Under the pieces are notes generated by a model. That model had not been told where the DNA came from, searched no databases, and saw nothing but the letters and a program-made list of their open reading frames with translations. A DNA stretch of 64,000 nucleotides, from the NCBI GenBank assembly GCA_964035575.1, contig OZ037836.1:1116001-1180000 (forward strand), written 5' to 3'. Position 1 is the stretch's first letter. Every line of letters begins with the position of its first letter. The position numbers were made by a program, and so were the translations under genes. Below, one piece after another: positions 31,591-41,921 of the stretch. The stretch is from Rhynchopus sp. YZ270_cl-10. Taxonomy: Eukaryota; Euglenozoa; Diplonemea; Diplonemida; Diplonemidae.

Positions 31591-31938
31591 GTTTTTATTA
31601 TTATTTTTTTTATTTGCAAAAAAGTGGTAGTGCATTGCACTAGCTTTTTTATTTTTTTGGAAATCTCAGGGACTACGCTGCTTACAGTGCTGTGACCTGA
31701 ATTAATATGCCGCCCTACCTATGACAAATTGATTCAGAAAAAAAAGAGAAAAAGTTGGCCATATCTGAACCCAAGCCTTGCGGTTAGGTATCATTGAGAT
31801 GCCCCCTTTTTTGTAAGCAATTAACTATGTTGGGACCTTACTTGACTAACGTTATGCAATGCCAGGAAAAGATGTGGACCAGAACCCGCAAAAGTAAGTA
31901 CGTACCAACATGAGCCTATGTGTGTGTGTGTGTTTTTT

Positions 31939-32012
31939 GTTGTGTCGACAATCGCCGAGTAATCCCACCAGGTGGGAGAATTCGGGTCTGTACTCAATGT
32001 TGGCCGAAGCCT
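31939..32012 (+). ncRNA. Covarying hairpin RNA-like family, copy 4
   Basis: TTGTTGTGTCGACAATC is followed by an extended stem, CCGA...TCGG enclosing TCCCACC-A-GGTGGGA, then core TCTGTACTCAATGTT and hairpin GGC-CGAA-GCC. The second stem is the reverse of the GCC/GGC stem in copies 1 and 3, so both sides have changed together. Confidence 0.65.
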
Positions 32013-32320
32013 TTTTTTGTTTTTTTGTTTTTTTTTTTTTTTTTTTGAAAAATTGGTTGTATTAGTGCAACCCGAGGCTGAGCTCCACTATACCAAATGC
32101 TGTAAGTAACTGATGAACGCACTGAACGGAAATGATGTTAAATAAATCATCCAAAATCTGCACACATTTCGGCTGAAACAAGAAAGGGAACGGGGAAAAT
32201 GGTTTTATTCTTTTGATAAATTGTTGGAGTTAGTGTAGCTGCCTCGGGTTGTGTCGCCACAGCTGTTGCAATCTCCACTTTCATTTGGTTTGTCGCTCCA
32301 CGAAGCTGTAGTGTGCTTTT

Positions 32321-32422
32321 TTGTTGTGTCGACAATCACTTCGCTCCAAAAACGGAACAAAGTTCTGTACTCAAAGTTGGCCGAAGCCTTTGTACTGCAG
32401 AAGGTATAGACGTCGGCCGTCC
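32321..32422 (+). ncRNA. Covarying hairpin RNA-like family, copy 5
   Basis: Leader TTGTTGTGTCGACAATCA, a weaker first hairpin (TCC-AAAAAC-GGA), core TTCTGTACTCAAAGTT, hairpin GGC-CGAA-GCC and the downstream segment TTTGTACT...GGTATAGACG then CGGCCGTCC, shared with copies 2, 6 and 7. Confidence 0.6.
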
Positions 32423-32437
32423 TTTTTTATTATTTTT

Positions 32438-32516
32438 TGTTGTATCGACAATCACCTACCGAGGTAGGATCTGTACACAATGTCGCCCTAAGGCTTTGTA
32501 CTTAATCGGTATAGAT
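32438..32516 (+). ncRNA. Covarying hairpin RNA-like family, copy 6
   Basis: Lies 15 bases after copy 5. Leader TTGTTGTATCGACAATCA, stem CCTAC-CGAG-GTAGG, core ATCTGTACACAATGTC, hairpin GCC-CTAA-GGC, then TTTGTACTTAATCGGTATAGA. The first stem differs from copy 2 (CCTGC/GCAGG) by compensatory pairs. Confidence 0.65.
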
Positions 32517-32522
32517 TTTTTT

Positions 32523-33565
32523 TTTTGACACTGAAGTATGTGCTTGTTGCGGTTATGCATGGCTCTCGCGGGGGGTTTATTTGAAAAAATTGAAGCAGAA
32601 ATTTAATTTCTGGTATTTTTGGCTCACGGGAGTGCGATCGGGGGTCCAAATCTCCCCCCGTTTTTGCCAAAAAGGGGAGTGAAGGGCGAGAGCCTAGGTG
32701 ATATGCGGGGGGAAAAGGAAAAAGAAAAAGGCAAAGCTAGCGGGACACCGTCAGTTGTTTCTATTTCCTATTTTCAAAGAAAATGGTATTCTGAGTATAT
32801 GGTGCTATATGGGGGGCGAGATTTCACAAAACTTCAATCCTATTCACAACTGTTCACACACATAGTTGTGTAAAAAAAAAAAAAAAATGTAAAAAAAATT
32901 GCGAAACCCTGCCTCCCATAGCACAACTTATATTCGATATTAATCATAAAAAATGCAACAAACAACAGGCATTCCGCTCGCTTCCATTCTGTTTTCTATG
33001 AAAAGGTTTTTTGTGTTGTGCAGTAAATAAAAAACTTTGGGTTGAGCAAAGCGTGGCTGATACTTTAGCATCTGTACCAACCAAAAAAAAAAGACAATAT
33101 AACCTACCCTGAACCTTTCTACGAAAATAATTCCATTGAACGGATCCTCCAGGACCGAGAGAAGACAAAACTAGCGGGCACACGCACCGCCAGTCGTTTC
33201 TATTCCTATTTGACAAGACCTTGATACTTTTTTTTTAAAGTGTCTCTTAAGTGCATCAGAGAGACGAGGTGTGTTTGCTGCTGGATATGCCTTTCCTGCA
33301 TATCGGTGACCAACAAAGGTACAGTTTTGGGATGCTTTTAAAAAAAAAATAATAAACTTGGCTTGAAATATAACAGCCCGCTCGTGACCAGTGTACCTTG
33401 GTACATGACCGGGTGTACCGGGGGTGGACCCGAAAAAAAAAAAAAAAGAATGCGAAAACAAAAAAAATAAACGAATAATAGGTAGAGAAGCTATTCTACA
33501 TACATGTTGGTACGTACGTAAAACGCGCAAAAATAATCAAAAAACGCGCAAAATAATAAAAAATG
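32523..33565. other. Intergenic repeat mosaic
   Basis: No gene. A block at 33,170-33,320 (GCACCGCCAGTCGTTTCTAT through CATCAGAGAGACGAGG) recurs at 39,645-39,790, and diverged pieces occur at 32,735-32,775 and 4,020-4,060. At 33,390-33,440 a palindromic ACCAGTGTACCTTGGTACAT motif recurs from 13,940. Confidence 0.5.
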
Positions 33566-35783
33566 TTTGAGAAAAGTTCGATTTCGGCCTCGAAAATACC
33601 CGTGACACCGATTTGTCACGGTACTTTGTCACGGAATTTTTTTGAAAGATTCGATTTCGTGACAAAAAAAGTTCGATTTCGTGACAAGCCGATTTTTTCA
33701 TTGACACACAAAATTCAATTTCGTGACAAATGACTTTTTTCATTGACAAAAAAAAATTCGATTTCGTGACAAATCCATTTTTTCATTGACAAAAAAATGT
33801 CATTGAAAAAAAATGGATTTTGTCAAGGAAAAAGTCGTGACAGCCAACCCGCCAGTCACTGAAAAGTGACCAGACAGCCACTTGACAAACACAAAAGAGG
33901 CCATTCTTGAGCTGTCTAGAAACCTAAGGGCAGAGACTGAAGACACAAGGTATGATAACTTTATGATTATGCAAGACTTAGTATATCGCGAACACGGTCA
34001 GGCTTGCACGCCTCTGGCCAGAGGCCAGCCCCACTAAATGATATGCAGCAGACACTCATTGCAGATTTCATTTTCATTCGGTAAAAAATTAATGGGTGCG
34101 CAAGTTTCTATACCTAATACCCCAACCCTCACCCATACATTCCATTACACACACCAAAACAGATCGAATCCACCAGCGCATGCGACGGAAGCAGATTCAG
34201 ATTGTGGTTTGATAAGCAGAGTTCGGTTATTATGGTGGTGGAAAGGGGGGTGGGAACACTTTGTCAGTCACTGCTATAGCCATTAACCAGGGAGCATAGC
34301 TAGTGCAAGAAATTCGACTTTGGAAACCTTCCGGAAAGTCTGTCCTCTGCTTCCGGAGGACTAGACACAAGAAAATATTGTTTGTTCCCCCAGAAAACCA
34401 GTGCACAATTCACACTCCTTGTGGGTGGTCTTGTTGCCTTTTCGTCATAGTAATTTTGGCCCAGGCATGCTCTCGAAGCATGACAATTTAGTGTGTATGG
34501 GGCAGGGTGTTGTTTTGTTCTGAATTCTCTTTGTTATAACATCTAAGTCAATCGCGGGTGGTGGTTTGTGTAGCGTGAGGCACTCTTTTTAGCAAACTTC
34601 CTGCGGCTGCTAAAGTGTTATTTCTTCGGATTTAACAACGTACAGCGTAACATAGTGGTTTAGCCTGGTCGACACAACCTTTGATAGATACGGGATAACC
34701 AACCCCCTTCGACCCCTTGTGGGTTCACTGAACAAGCCCTAGTGGTAGTTAAACGCGATTGACATTTACATTTCCTAGAGATGAAAGAACAAGATAACAC
34801 TTCTGTACCCGCGCATCAAAATTGTGGAAAACTTTGCACCCCAAACACCCTCAACAACGCCCGCCAAAAGGCGCCCCTTGTTGCTGGGAGTTGGTTCTCA
34901 TGTTTGATACACTGCACAGCAGGCATTCCTCTGAGTCCAACGCATGTTTGGCCTGTCTGCGGCGTTGTACTTAAGGTGCACGAAGACAAGGTCTGGTGGT
35001 AAATTTTGCGTAGTACTGCGACGTGGTACTACGTGGGTCTGGGAACCTGGTACCTGGGTACAGGATATTTGTTGTAAAGACATCTTCCACCATGCATTGA
35101 GGAGGGTAAGACAGTGTTCGCAGTTTCTACCTGATAGCATTACACATTCGCAGTTTCTACTTGATAGCACTACAACATTTAACTTCTCCACGGGGGTCTT
35201 GGGCCGTTCATTCGGTTATACCTTGACTACCGGAAGATATTCTTGAGGCCTTTTTGGTCTCTAGAATATCCGGTCTTCCCGAACGGAGGCACACTTTGTG
35301 TGTTACTACGACCTGGCAATTTCCAGCAGTAGGTTAAGTAATCTTTCTTGTAAATTGTTGGATCATTATCTCCTCAGTGCATGCATGCCCCACGTGACTG
35401 GACACTTTTGTGTTTGTCATGTGGAGCTGTGGTTGCTCTTTCACGACTTTTATCCTTGTATCCAGTGTACCCAGTACCCAGTGCCCTGTCACGACTTTTT
35501 CCGTGACAAAAAGTTCGGTTTCCTTGACAAAATCCATTTTTTCATTGACATTTTTTTGTCACTGAATTTTTGGATTTGTCACGAAATCGAATTTTTTTTT
35601 GTCAATGAAAAAATCGGTTTGTCACGAAATCGAATTTTGTGTGTCAATGAAAAAATTGGTTTGTCACGAAATCGATTTTTTTTTGTCACGAAATCGAATC
35701 TTTCAAAAAAATTCCGTGACAAAATTCCGTGACAAATCGGTGTCACGGTAATTTTCGAGGCCGAAATCGAACTTTTCTCAAAA
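33566..35783. mobile_element. Foldback-type element 3 (TTTGAGAAAAGTTCG ends, TTCGATTTCGTGACAA subrepeats)
   Basis: Inverted arms of roughly 280 bases (33,566-33,842 and 35,488-35,783) are built of repeated TTCGATTTCGTGACAA and TTTTTTCATTGACA motifs. The core at about 33,850-35,480 is shared in part with the elements at 8,758-10,057 (core 9,240-9,865) and, inverted, 19,389-22,540, yet the arms are unrelated in sequence. Near 35,222-35,280 a strong hairpin (ACCGGAAGATATTC / AGAATATCCGGTCTTC) is conserved with 19,835-19,890. No intact gene is present. Confidence 0.75.
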
Positions 35784-36119
35784 AAAAATTTTTGCGCTCC
35801 GCGCGAAAAGGTCCGTTCATTTCGCGTAAATACGTGATGACGTGGGATAGTAACGTACATCAAGAACCAAACCAACCCTTTTCTCACGTTTTTCCACGTC
35901 AAGCCCTCGCATTAGGTTCTGTCTAGTGAACGAAACCTTCCCTCAGGACAAGAAGAAACGGCGGTTGATATCAAAACTTTCTGGCGAAGCCAGTACGCCG
36001 GTACGCAACATTTCAAAATTTGTGACCTAAAACCGAACATTTTTACAGCCAAACTATGGTAGAGGCCTGTGGGCTGCCAGTTTTTGAGCTGCGCCGCAGG
36101 CGCACGGTAGGCTACTTTT

Positions 36120-36341
36120 TTAATGCCGGCAAGGGGGGTGCATCATTGAGTCCCTGAAACAAGTCTCCATGTCACCGCCACCGCCATCGCAATCGCCATC
36201 TTCGCTTTCCTCTTTAACCTCAACAGATGCAACACTGCTCTCTGTATCTTCAGAGATCAGAACTTCTCCAACACTCGATGTCTCGTCGACTGACAGACCC
36301 TCCTCCTCCTCGAACCCAGTGGTGGGGGCCGCAGTATGCAC
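36120..36341 (-). pseudogene. Acidic coding-like fragment
   Basis: The minus-strand frame reads GFEEEEGLSVDETSSVGEVL, then SSVASVEVKEESEDGDCDGG, an acidic serine-rich composition typical of disordered protein regions. It ends next to a copy of the CGCCTGCGGCGC repeat and has no recognised domain. A remnant of a transposase N-terminus or of a host gene are both possible. Upstream, a second frame is open without clear continuity. Confidence 0.3.
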
Positions 36342-36514
36342 TGCTGTGTCCTTCTTTTAATCTCCCTTCCTCCTGAAGATGCGGGCGCAGGTGCCCACAT
36401 CTCCAGGACCAAGGTACCCACGGCATACCACAGGCAGAGAACCCCCCATCCCAAAAAACCCCCATTTTTAAGGGTGAACCGACGAACCAACGGATAAATA
36501 ATATATATAATTCT

Positions 36515-36652
36515 AGTGTAATTATTTCCTCATAATTACACGCGGGGGGGTTCTGGCACGAGTTTTCCAATAATCGCACGAGCGCAGCGAGTGCGATTAG
36601 GAAAACGAGTGCCAGAACCCCCCCAAGTGTAATTACGGGAATAATTACACTA
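36515..36652. mobile_element. 138-base palindrome (TAGTGTAATTATT ends)
   Basis: Near-perfect palindrome from TAGTGTAATTATTTCC to GGGAATAATTACACTA, through GGGGGGTTCTGGCAC / GTGCCAGAACCCCCCC to a central CGCACGAGCGCAGCGAGTGC hairpin. Structurally a MITE; only one full copy is visible. Confidence 0.65.
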
Positions 36653-36653
36653 A

Positions 36654-37862
36654 CCCTTTAAGGACCATAGGCAATCCATTGCCACTTCAAGGTCACGTAA
36701 ATACCTAAGGATATGTCTACTTCATATTTCAAATCGATTTTTTTTTCTTTGGAAAGATTTGTTGCAAATCTTTCAAAATACGCAAGTTTTGATTTTTTTT
36801 GACACCCCCCAGCACCATCACCGACGGGAGAGATTTGGGGTACTATTTCACTTTTGTTGGGATTTTACGGATTTTTACGGATCGGGGGCACTTCGAATTG
36901 CAAAAAAAAATTAGAGGGTGACAACTGCATATTTCTAATTGATTTTTGGTTCTTTGGAAAGATTTTGTGACAAATCTTTCCAAAGAAGCAAAAATAAATT
37001 TATTTTGACATACCCTGTCAGCCTCATCAACAGGAGAGGTTAGGGGTACCATTTCACTTTTGGGATTTCCCCCCATTTTCACCTACTGGATAATGTCTTC
37101 GGCATGTATTCAACTCCCACATGGGAGGGATCGATCGGTCGGACCAGCGCATGGTACTAGCCTGCCGGAATTCTAAACTAAACCTAAAGTGTTTCGGTAT
37201 TTCTTGGAAGTGTCGCGCAGAATGCCTTCTCCCTCTGCAACGCTCTCAGCAAAAGAAGGTGTCGTTTAGTGTGTTCAAGTGTGAACTGGCGAAGCAGCTT
37301 ATTGCTGAGAACAGGAGGACAACGCGAGCATCGGCAACGCCGGGAACACGGTCATCGCCTTTTGTGACGCTTCCGGATACTCCAGAAGCTCCGAAGAGAG
37401 GGAAGGTGAGGAATGGGAAGAGGTTTGATCACTTTTTGTACTTTTTCTTACAGATATACACGTGTTTAAGGCAAATCCTTAACAACTCATGTTTTCCAAT
37501 ATTGCTGCTAACCTTGTGCAGCTGTTTCAGAAAATTTCTACTCCGACTTTTTTATCGATTTTTTTTTTATTTTCAAAGATTTTGAACAGATCTTTCAAAA
37601 TACGCCGTTTTCGAGTTGAAATAATGACGGGAGTTTATCAAAAAAAATTTTTGTTCAGAAAAATTCTCAAAAATAAAAGGCTCGCACCACTCTAAAAAAA
37701 TAGATGATTTTCGATTTTTCGATTTTTTGATTCCGTTGGAAAGATTTGTGCAAAATCTTTCAAATGCCGCCAGATTTGGTCAAAAAAAATTATCTCTTAA
37801 TATTTTACTGCCGGGGGAGAGTTGACCCCCAAAATCCAAAAACCTGAACGGTCCTTAAAGGG
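36654..37862. mobile_element. piggyBac-like element remnant
   Basis: Inverted ends CCCTTTAAGGACC and GGTCCTTAAAGGG. TTAA follows the right end (37,863-37,866) and CTAA precedes the left (36,650-36,653), close to the obligatory TTAA target of piggyBac. The interior repeats AAAGATTTGTTGCAAATCTT-like motifs (36,755, 36,960, 37,740) and keeps a C-terminal transposase fragment. At 1.2 kb it is about half the usual size of an autonomous element. Confidence 0.7.
37121..37585 (+). pseudogene. piggyBac-like transposase remnant
   Basis: The frame opens with MGGIDRSDQRM, matching the conserved MGGVDRxDQ segment of piggyBac transposases (DDE_Tnp_1_7 family), and continues to KKVSFSVFKCELAKQLI, similar to the family's segment preceding the C-terminal tail. 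The expected WW/NA-rich stretch between them is shortened, and the frame then runs into low-complexity TTTTTATTTTC sequence. The catalytic aspartates lying upstream of MGGVDR are absent here. It is non-functional. Confidence 0.6.
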
Positions 37863-38596
37863 TTAAATTAGATATTTTATTATCGCGCAATTATGGTCGA
37901 GTACAAAAATCCGGCGGGTTCCAAGAAGGTAATCAGAACCTGGAGTGAGGGTGGTATGATGTTAAGTGTGAGTGTGAGTGACAAGTAAAGAGAAAATGTG
38001 CAGATGGGCTCTTCACAATCATTAGCCATGTGCTCGGCAGTCTTGTTCGAACTACGGCTACTTGGAAGACGTCCGTCGTCCATTGTGTGGATTTGTATGG
38101 ATCTTTGTGATTTTTTGTATTTTTTTTCCAAAAAAAAAATTTTTTTTTGTGTCCAAAAAATGTGTTTCCCATGTCGTGGCAGGCCGAAAAAAAAATTTTT
38201 TTCGCGTGTAATTATTTCCTTAATTTTACTGTCAAAAATTTTACGGCTATTTTATACACAATCCTTAATCCCACTAGTGGGATTAAGGATCTTAAAAATA
38301 CTTTTTTGGTCAGGATTTTTGTACGAGACCTTAATTGCGCGTTAATAAAAAAAATAATAAATAAAAGTGAACCGACGAACCAGGCATATTGCTAAGTGCC
38401 GTTTCGCCGTTTTGCCTTTTTGGCCAAAATCACAAAATTTTTTTTTTTTGAAAACGCCGTTTCGCCGTTTTGCCTTTTAAAAAAACGCCGTTTTCAAAAT
38501 TGGCGAAGCGCCGTTCCCCCCGAGAAATCGGCGTTTTCAACGCGACAAAACGCCGTTTCCTGTCGTCATTTTTTGAGAAAAAGGATCTGGCAAAAT

Positions 38597-38725
38597 CATA
38601 AAAGTAGCGTACCGTGCGCCTGCGGCGCAAGCTTACATCACACCCTTCCCATGCTGTAAAATAGTGCAATTTTAAGCGCGATTTTTGAAATGTTGCGTAC
38701 CGTGGCTTCGCCAGGAACCTTTGGT
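38597..38725. repeat. TTGCGTACCGTG family copy
   Basis: AAAGTAGCGTACCGTGCGCC to TGTTGCGTACCGTGGCTTCG, about 130 bases with inverted GTACCGTG ends and a conserved AATTTTAAGCGC centre. Close relative of 31,290-31,410. Confidence 0.65.
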
Positions 38726-39860
38726 TACCTGACTAACCTTTGGTTAGGCCATAGCCACCATTTCTTTTATAAATTTACTAAGGTTACTGATAAGAAGGCG
38801 GACACCCACTACGGATTGCGGATCACCAGTGGCTGAAAGCTACCAAGGCACAGAGGAGGGAAGCTTTCCCGCAGAGAAGGGTTGGGGTGGTGTAGGTTGG
38901 CCGTGCATCACAAAATGCCGAGAATATTTTTCGCTGAGTTTTCCGCACAGAAAAAAATGACTGCCTCACACAAAACCACCTTTTTGGTGGAGGCTAGGGG
39001 GGCTATATAATACCCTCTGTGGTTGGCAGGGAGGCGCGCGCGAAGCGCGCGACGACCGCTTTCAACGGGGGGAAATTTTTTTTTTGGCCTGGAAAAAAAA
39101 AAAAGTGTCGCCGTTTTGCTTTTTTCCACTTTCGGCAAAGTTAGCAATATGCCTGCGACGAACCGACGGTTAGCATTAGGCCTGTGTCTAGTGGTGCTGG
39201 CAAAAAATAAAAATAAAAATAAAAAAGGGGGAATAATCAGTTATGCCCTGCCCTATTTTTGAAAATGGTCAGATTTACCCAAAAAATAAGCTCAGATATG
39301 GTCAGTTATGCCCTATTTCTAGTTTTTGGGTACATCCGAACATTATTTTTCGTGTATATCTAACCAAAAATAGGGTATAACTAACTATTCCCCCCCAAAA
39401 ATAAATAGTCAGCACGACTACCTAGGCAGGTTTTTATATGTGCATCGTTCCCAAAGCTGTTGTGTTCCCACCCTTTTTTTTACACTGGAAGTATGATACT
39501 GGGTGTGCATTTAAAAAGATTGTTTCATATACTAACTATTCTACTGAATAGAAGGTATAATAGGGTCTAAATGTACCCAAACTTTTTGTTTACTTTATGT
39601 GGGTGTGTATTTAAAAAGAGGAAAACAAAGGGTAGACAAAAACTAGCGGGCACACGCACCGCCAGTCGTTTCTATTTCCTATTTTCCAAGAGCTTAGTAT
39701 TTTTTAAAGGTGTCTCTTAAGTGCATCAGAGAGACGAGGTGTGTTTGCTGCTGGATATGCTTTCCTGCACATCGGTGGCCAACAAAGGTATATTATACCC
39801 CCCACAGAAGGCCAGAATTCTGGCCAACTGGGCTGGGCCGGAGGGAGTCCATGTAATGGT
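38726..39860. other. Intergenic repeats
   Basis: No gene. Contains a purine/pyrimidine hairpin GGCGCGCGCGAAGCGCGCG at 39,030-39,050, a piece shared with position 186 (GTTAGCATTAGGCCTG), CAGTTATGCCCTATTT-type repeats at 39,230-39,390, and the block shared with 33,170-33,320. Confidence 0.45.
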
Positions 39861-39966
39861 GGCAGTATTCTGACGGGAGCCCATTGGAATACGCAAAAAA
39901 TACATCAAGTGATGTATGCTGATGTATTTTTGCGTATTCCAATGGGCTCCCATTACAAATACTGCC
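39861..39966. mobile_element. 106-base palindromic MITE (GGCAGTATTCTGACGG ends)
   Basis: Inverted arms GGCAGTATTCTGACGGGAGC and its inverse meet at a centre TACATCAAGTGATGTA. A related palindrome lies at about 63,456-63,555, sharing GTATTCTGATGGGAGCCCAT and repeated AAAATACATC units. A shorter half-copy is at about 40,010-40,030. Confidence 0.75.
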
Positions 39967-40302
39967 ACCTTTAGGTCCATGCCCAATATAGGGAGGGGGT
40001 AGGACAGTGGGGACGCCCACTGGAATATCTCTTCCCTGGCCAGCCGGAAAAAAAAAAAACAACCCCACACACATACACCCCTGGCCAGTGTTGCACGGAG
40101 AGAGATGCTGCTGGTAAACAAATCACTGCGACTATCTCGGGAATAGAAAATTTTCAAAAAAAAAAAAAAAAAAAGAAAAAAGAAAAAAAAAGAAGAAGAA
40201 GAAAACAAAATGAAGGAAAGCAAGAGACCATAGCAATAAGCCTCTCAAAAGCATACACATCAAACCAGAACAAAAGGGGGGAGGGGGTGAAATAGTGAGA
40301 GC

Positions 40303-40478
40303 ACGACGTTGAAATAAATTACTTTACTTGTGGTTTTACATGTGGTTTTACCTGTCATTTTTTTTTAACTTGTGTTTAAGGTGTACGCTTACGTTTTTAC
40401 GTGTGCCACAAGTAAACTATTTTCACAAGTAAAATTACATGTAAAACCACAAGTAAAGTCATTTCCTTCAACGTCGTC
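40303..40478. mobile_element. Palindromic MITE (GACGTTGAA ends)
   Basis: Inverted arms ACGACGTTGAAATAAATTAC and GTCATTTCCTTCAACGTCGT, with TTTACTTGTGGTTTTACATG inside. A longer relative of the CACGACGGTGAAG family at 4,841 and 18,257. Confidence 0.65.
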
Positions 40479-40857
40479 AGGAGAGGAGGGTGTTCACATG
40501 AGGATACCATGATGACAGGAGTAGGTCACAAAAAAAAAAAGCATATTATTTTTTTTGTTGTATTAGTGTAGACACTCCAAGGATGAGCTTCACTATGAGG
40601 GGGGGTTTTTTAAGTAAGTAAAATAAACAAATTTCTTGAAAAACTTGGTTGTAATAGTTTTAGAAAAGTATCTGAAACACGTAGGGGCGATAAAGGGAAC
40701 CGGAATGGGGTTGTTATGAAGTTTTTTTTTTTTTTTTTTGAAAACTTTTTTACCATTCCTTTCTGGGTTATTTTCTCTTGTTTGGAGCGATGAAGGGAAG
40801 GCAGAAAAAATACCTCCCACAAGGACATAATCGAGGGGGAAGAAGAAGAAAAAGAAG

Positions 40858-40992
40858 AAAGTGTCACTCTGTCGTTCCCTCACCCCCCCTTCTTGTAGTT
40901 GCTTGATGCGTTGACGCTTCCACACACACTAAACATCACCTGTTGGGTGGTGTTGCGGAGCACGGTTGGGTGAGTGAACGACGTGACACTTT
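40858..40992. mobile_element. MITE (AAGTGTCAC ends), copy 3
   Basis: Same orientation as 14,245-14,377, with ends AAGTGTCACTCTGTCGTTCC and GAACGACGTGACACTTTC. Confidence 0.7.
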
Positions 40993-41400
40993 CCGCTCAC
41001 AAAGTAGTGTGCGTAAAAAAAGAAGAAAAAGAAGAGGAAATAAGTGAGAAGAGAAGTTTTTTCATCATATGCAATCAATAAAATGATAGTATATGGTGAG
41101 GGATCAACAAAAATGTCCCCATCTTTCTTTTTACGGAGGAGAAGATAAGTTGAAAGTGCAAACGCCTCACCGTTCATCGGCGGACGCAGGCAAGAAGGTA
41201 AAAAAAAAAAGACCCTCCACAAGATACACAATGCTGTCTCAATATTACGGGTGTATCTAATTTCGGGTGGACCAAATATTCCATAAGTCACCTGCAATAA
41301 AACATGCCCAATAATATTGTATCGCGCTGCAGGAAAGAAGAGGTTTTGCATTGAGATGCACTTTGGCTCAAAAGCTATCTTCGCATTTTTTTTTTGAAAA

Positions 41401-41439
<39 letters not shown>

Positions 41440-41921
41440 CGCAGTGTTTCCCAGCATCTCACCTAACTCTGAAAATAGGTGAGATTTTGCGGTTTTGCAG
41501 GTTTTTGTATAGGTGTGGCGAGCCCGGGCGCGCTTCGCGCGCCCGGGTCCCCACCTTAGCTCAAGTTGGGGGCCTCCGGCGGAATGTGAGAATTTCTCGG
41601 AGTTCGGCACTTCATTGATATTTGCACCAGGCACACGTGGTATACGAATTATCAGTAAACTCAGTACATTTACAAAATAAACGGCAGTCATGGCAGGCAT
41701 GGCACCCAAGCGAAGCCACGGTACGCAACATTTCTAAAAATTGTTGACATAAATGTCACTGTCGTTGGAAGATTGGGGGGTCAGCTTGTTTTTGTGCCCA
41801 AAATTTTTTCAGCACTGCTGACCAGGGACATTGGGAACATAGGGATTTTTGCGGAGCAAAAAAAAAATCAAACAAATGGCGCCGCAGGCGAAAAAAAATT
41901 AGGGTACAGTGTAAAAATCTA

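Larger units (their letters stand above)
36490..38366. mobile_element. Insertion flanked by 16-base direct repeats
   Basis: GTGAACCGACGAACCA occurs at 36,474-36,489 and 38,367-38,382, bounding 1.9 kb whose right end is A-rich (AATAAAAAAAATAATAAATA). A long target duplication and an A-rich tail suggest insertion by target-primed reverse transcription. The insert contains a palindrome and a piggyBac-like remnant, so much of it arrived later. The nature of the original insert is unclear. Confidence 0.45.
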
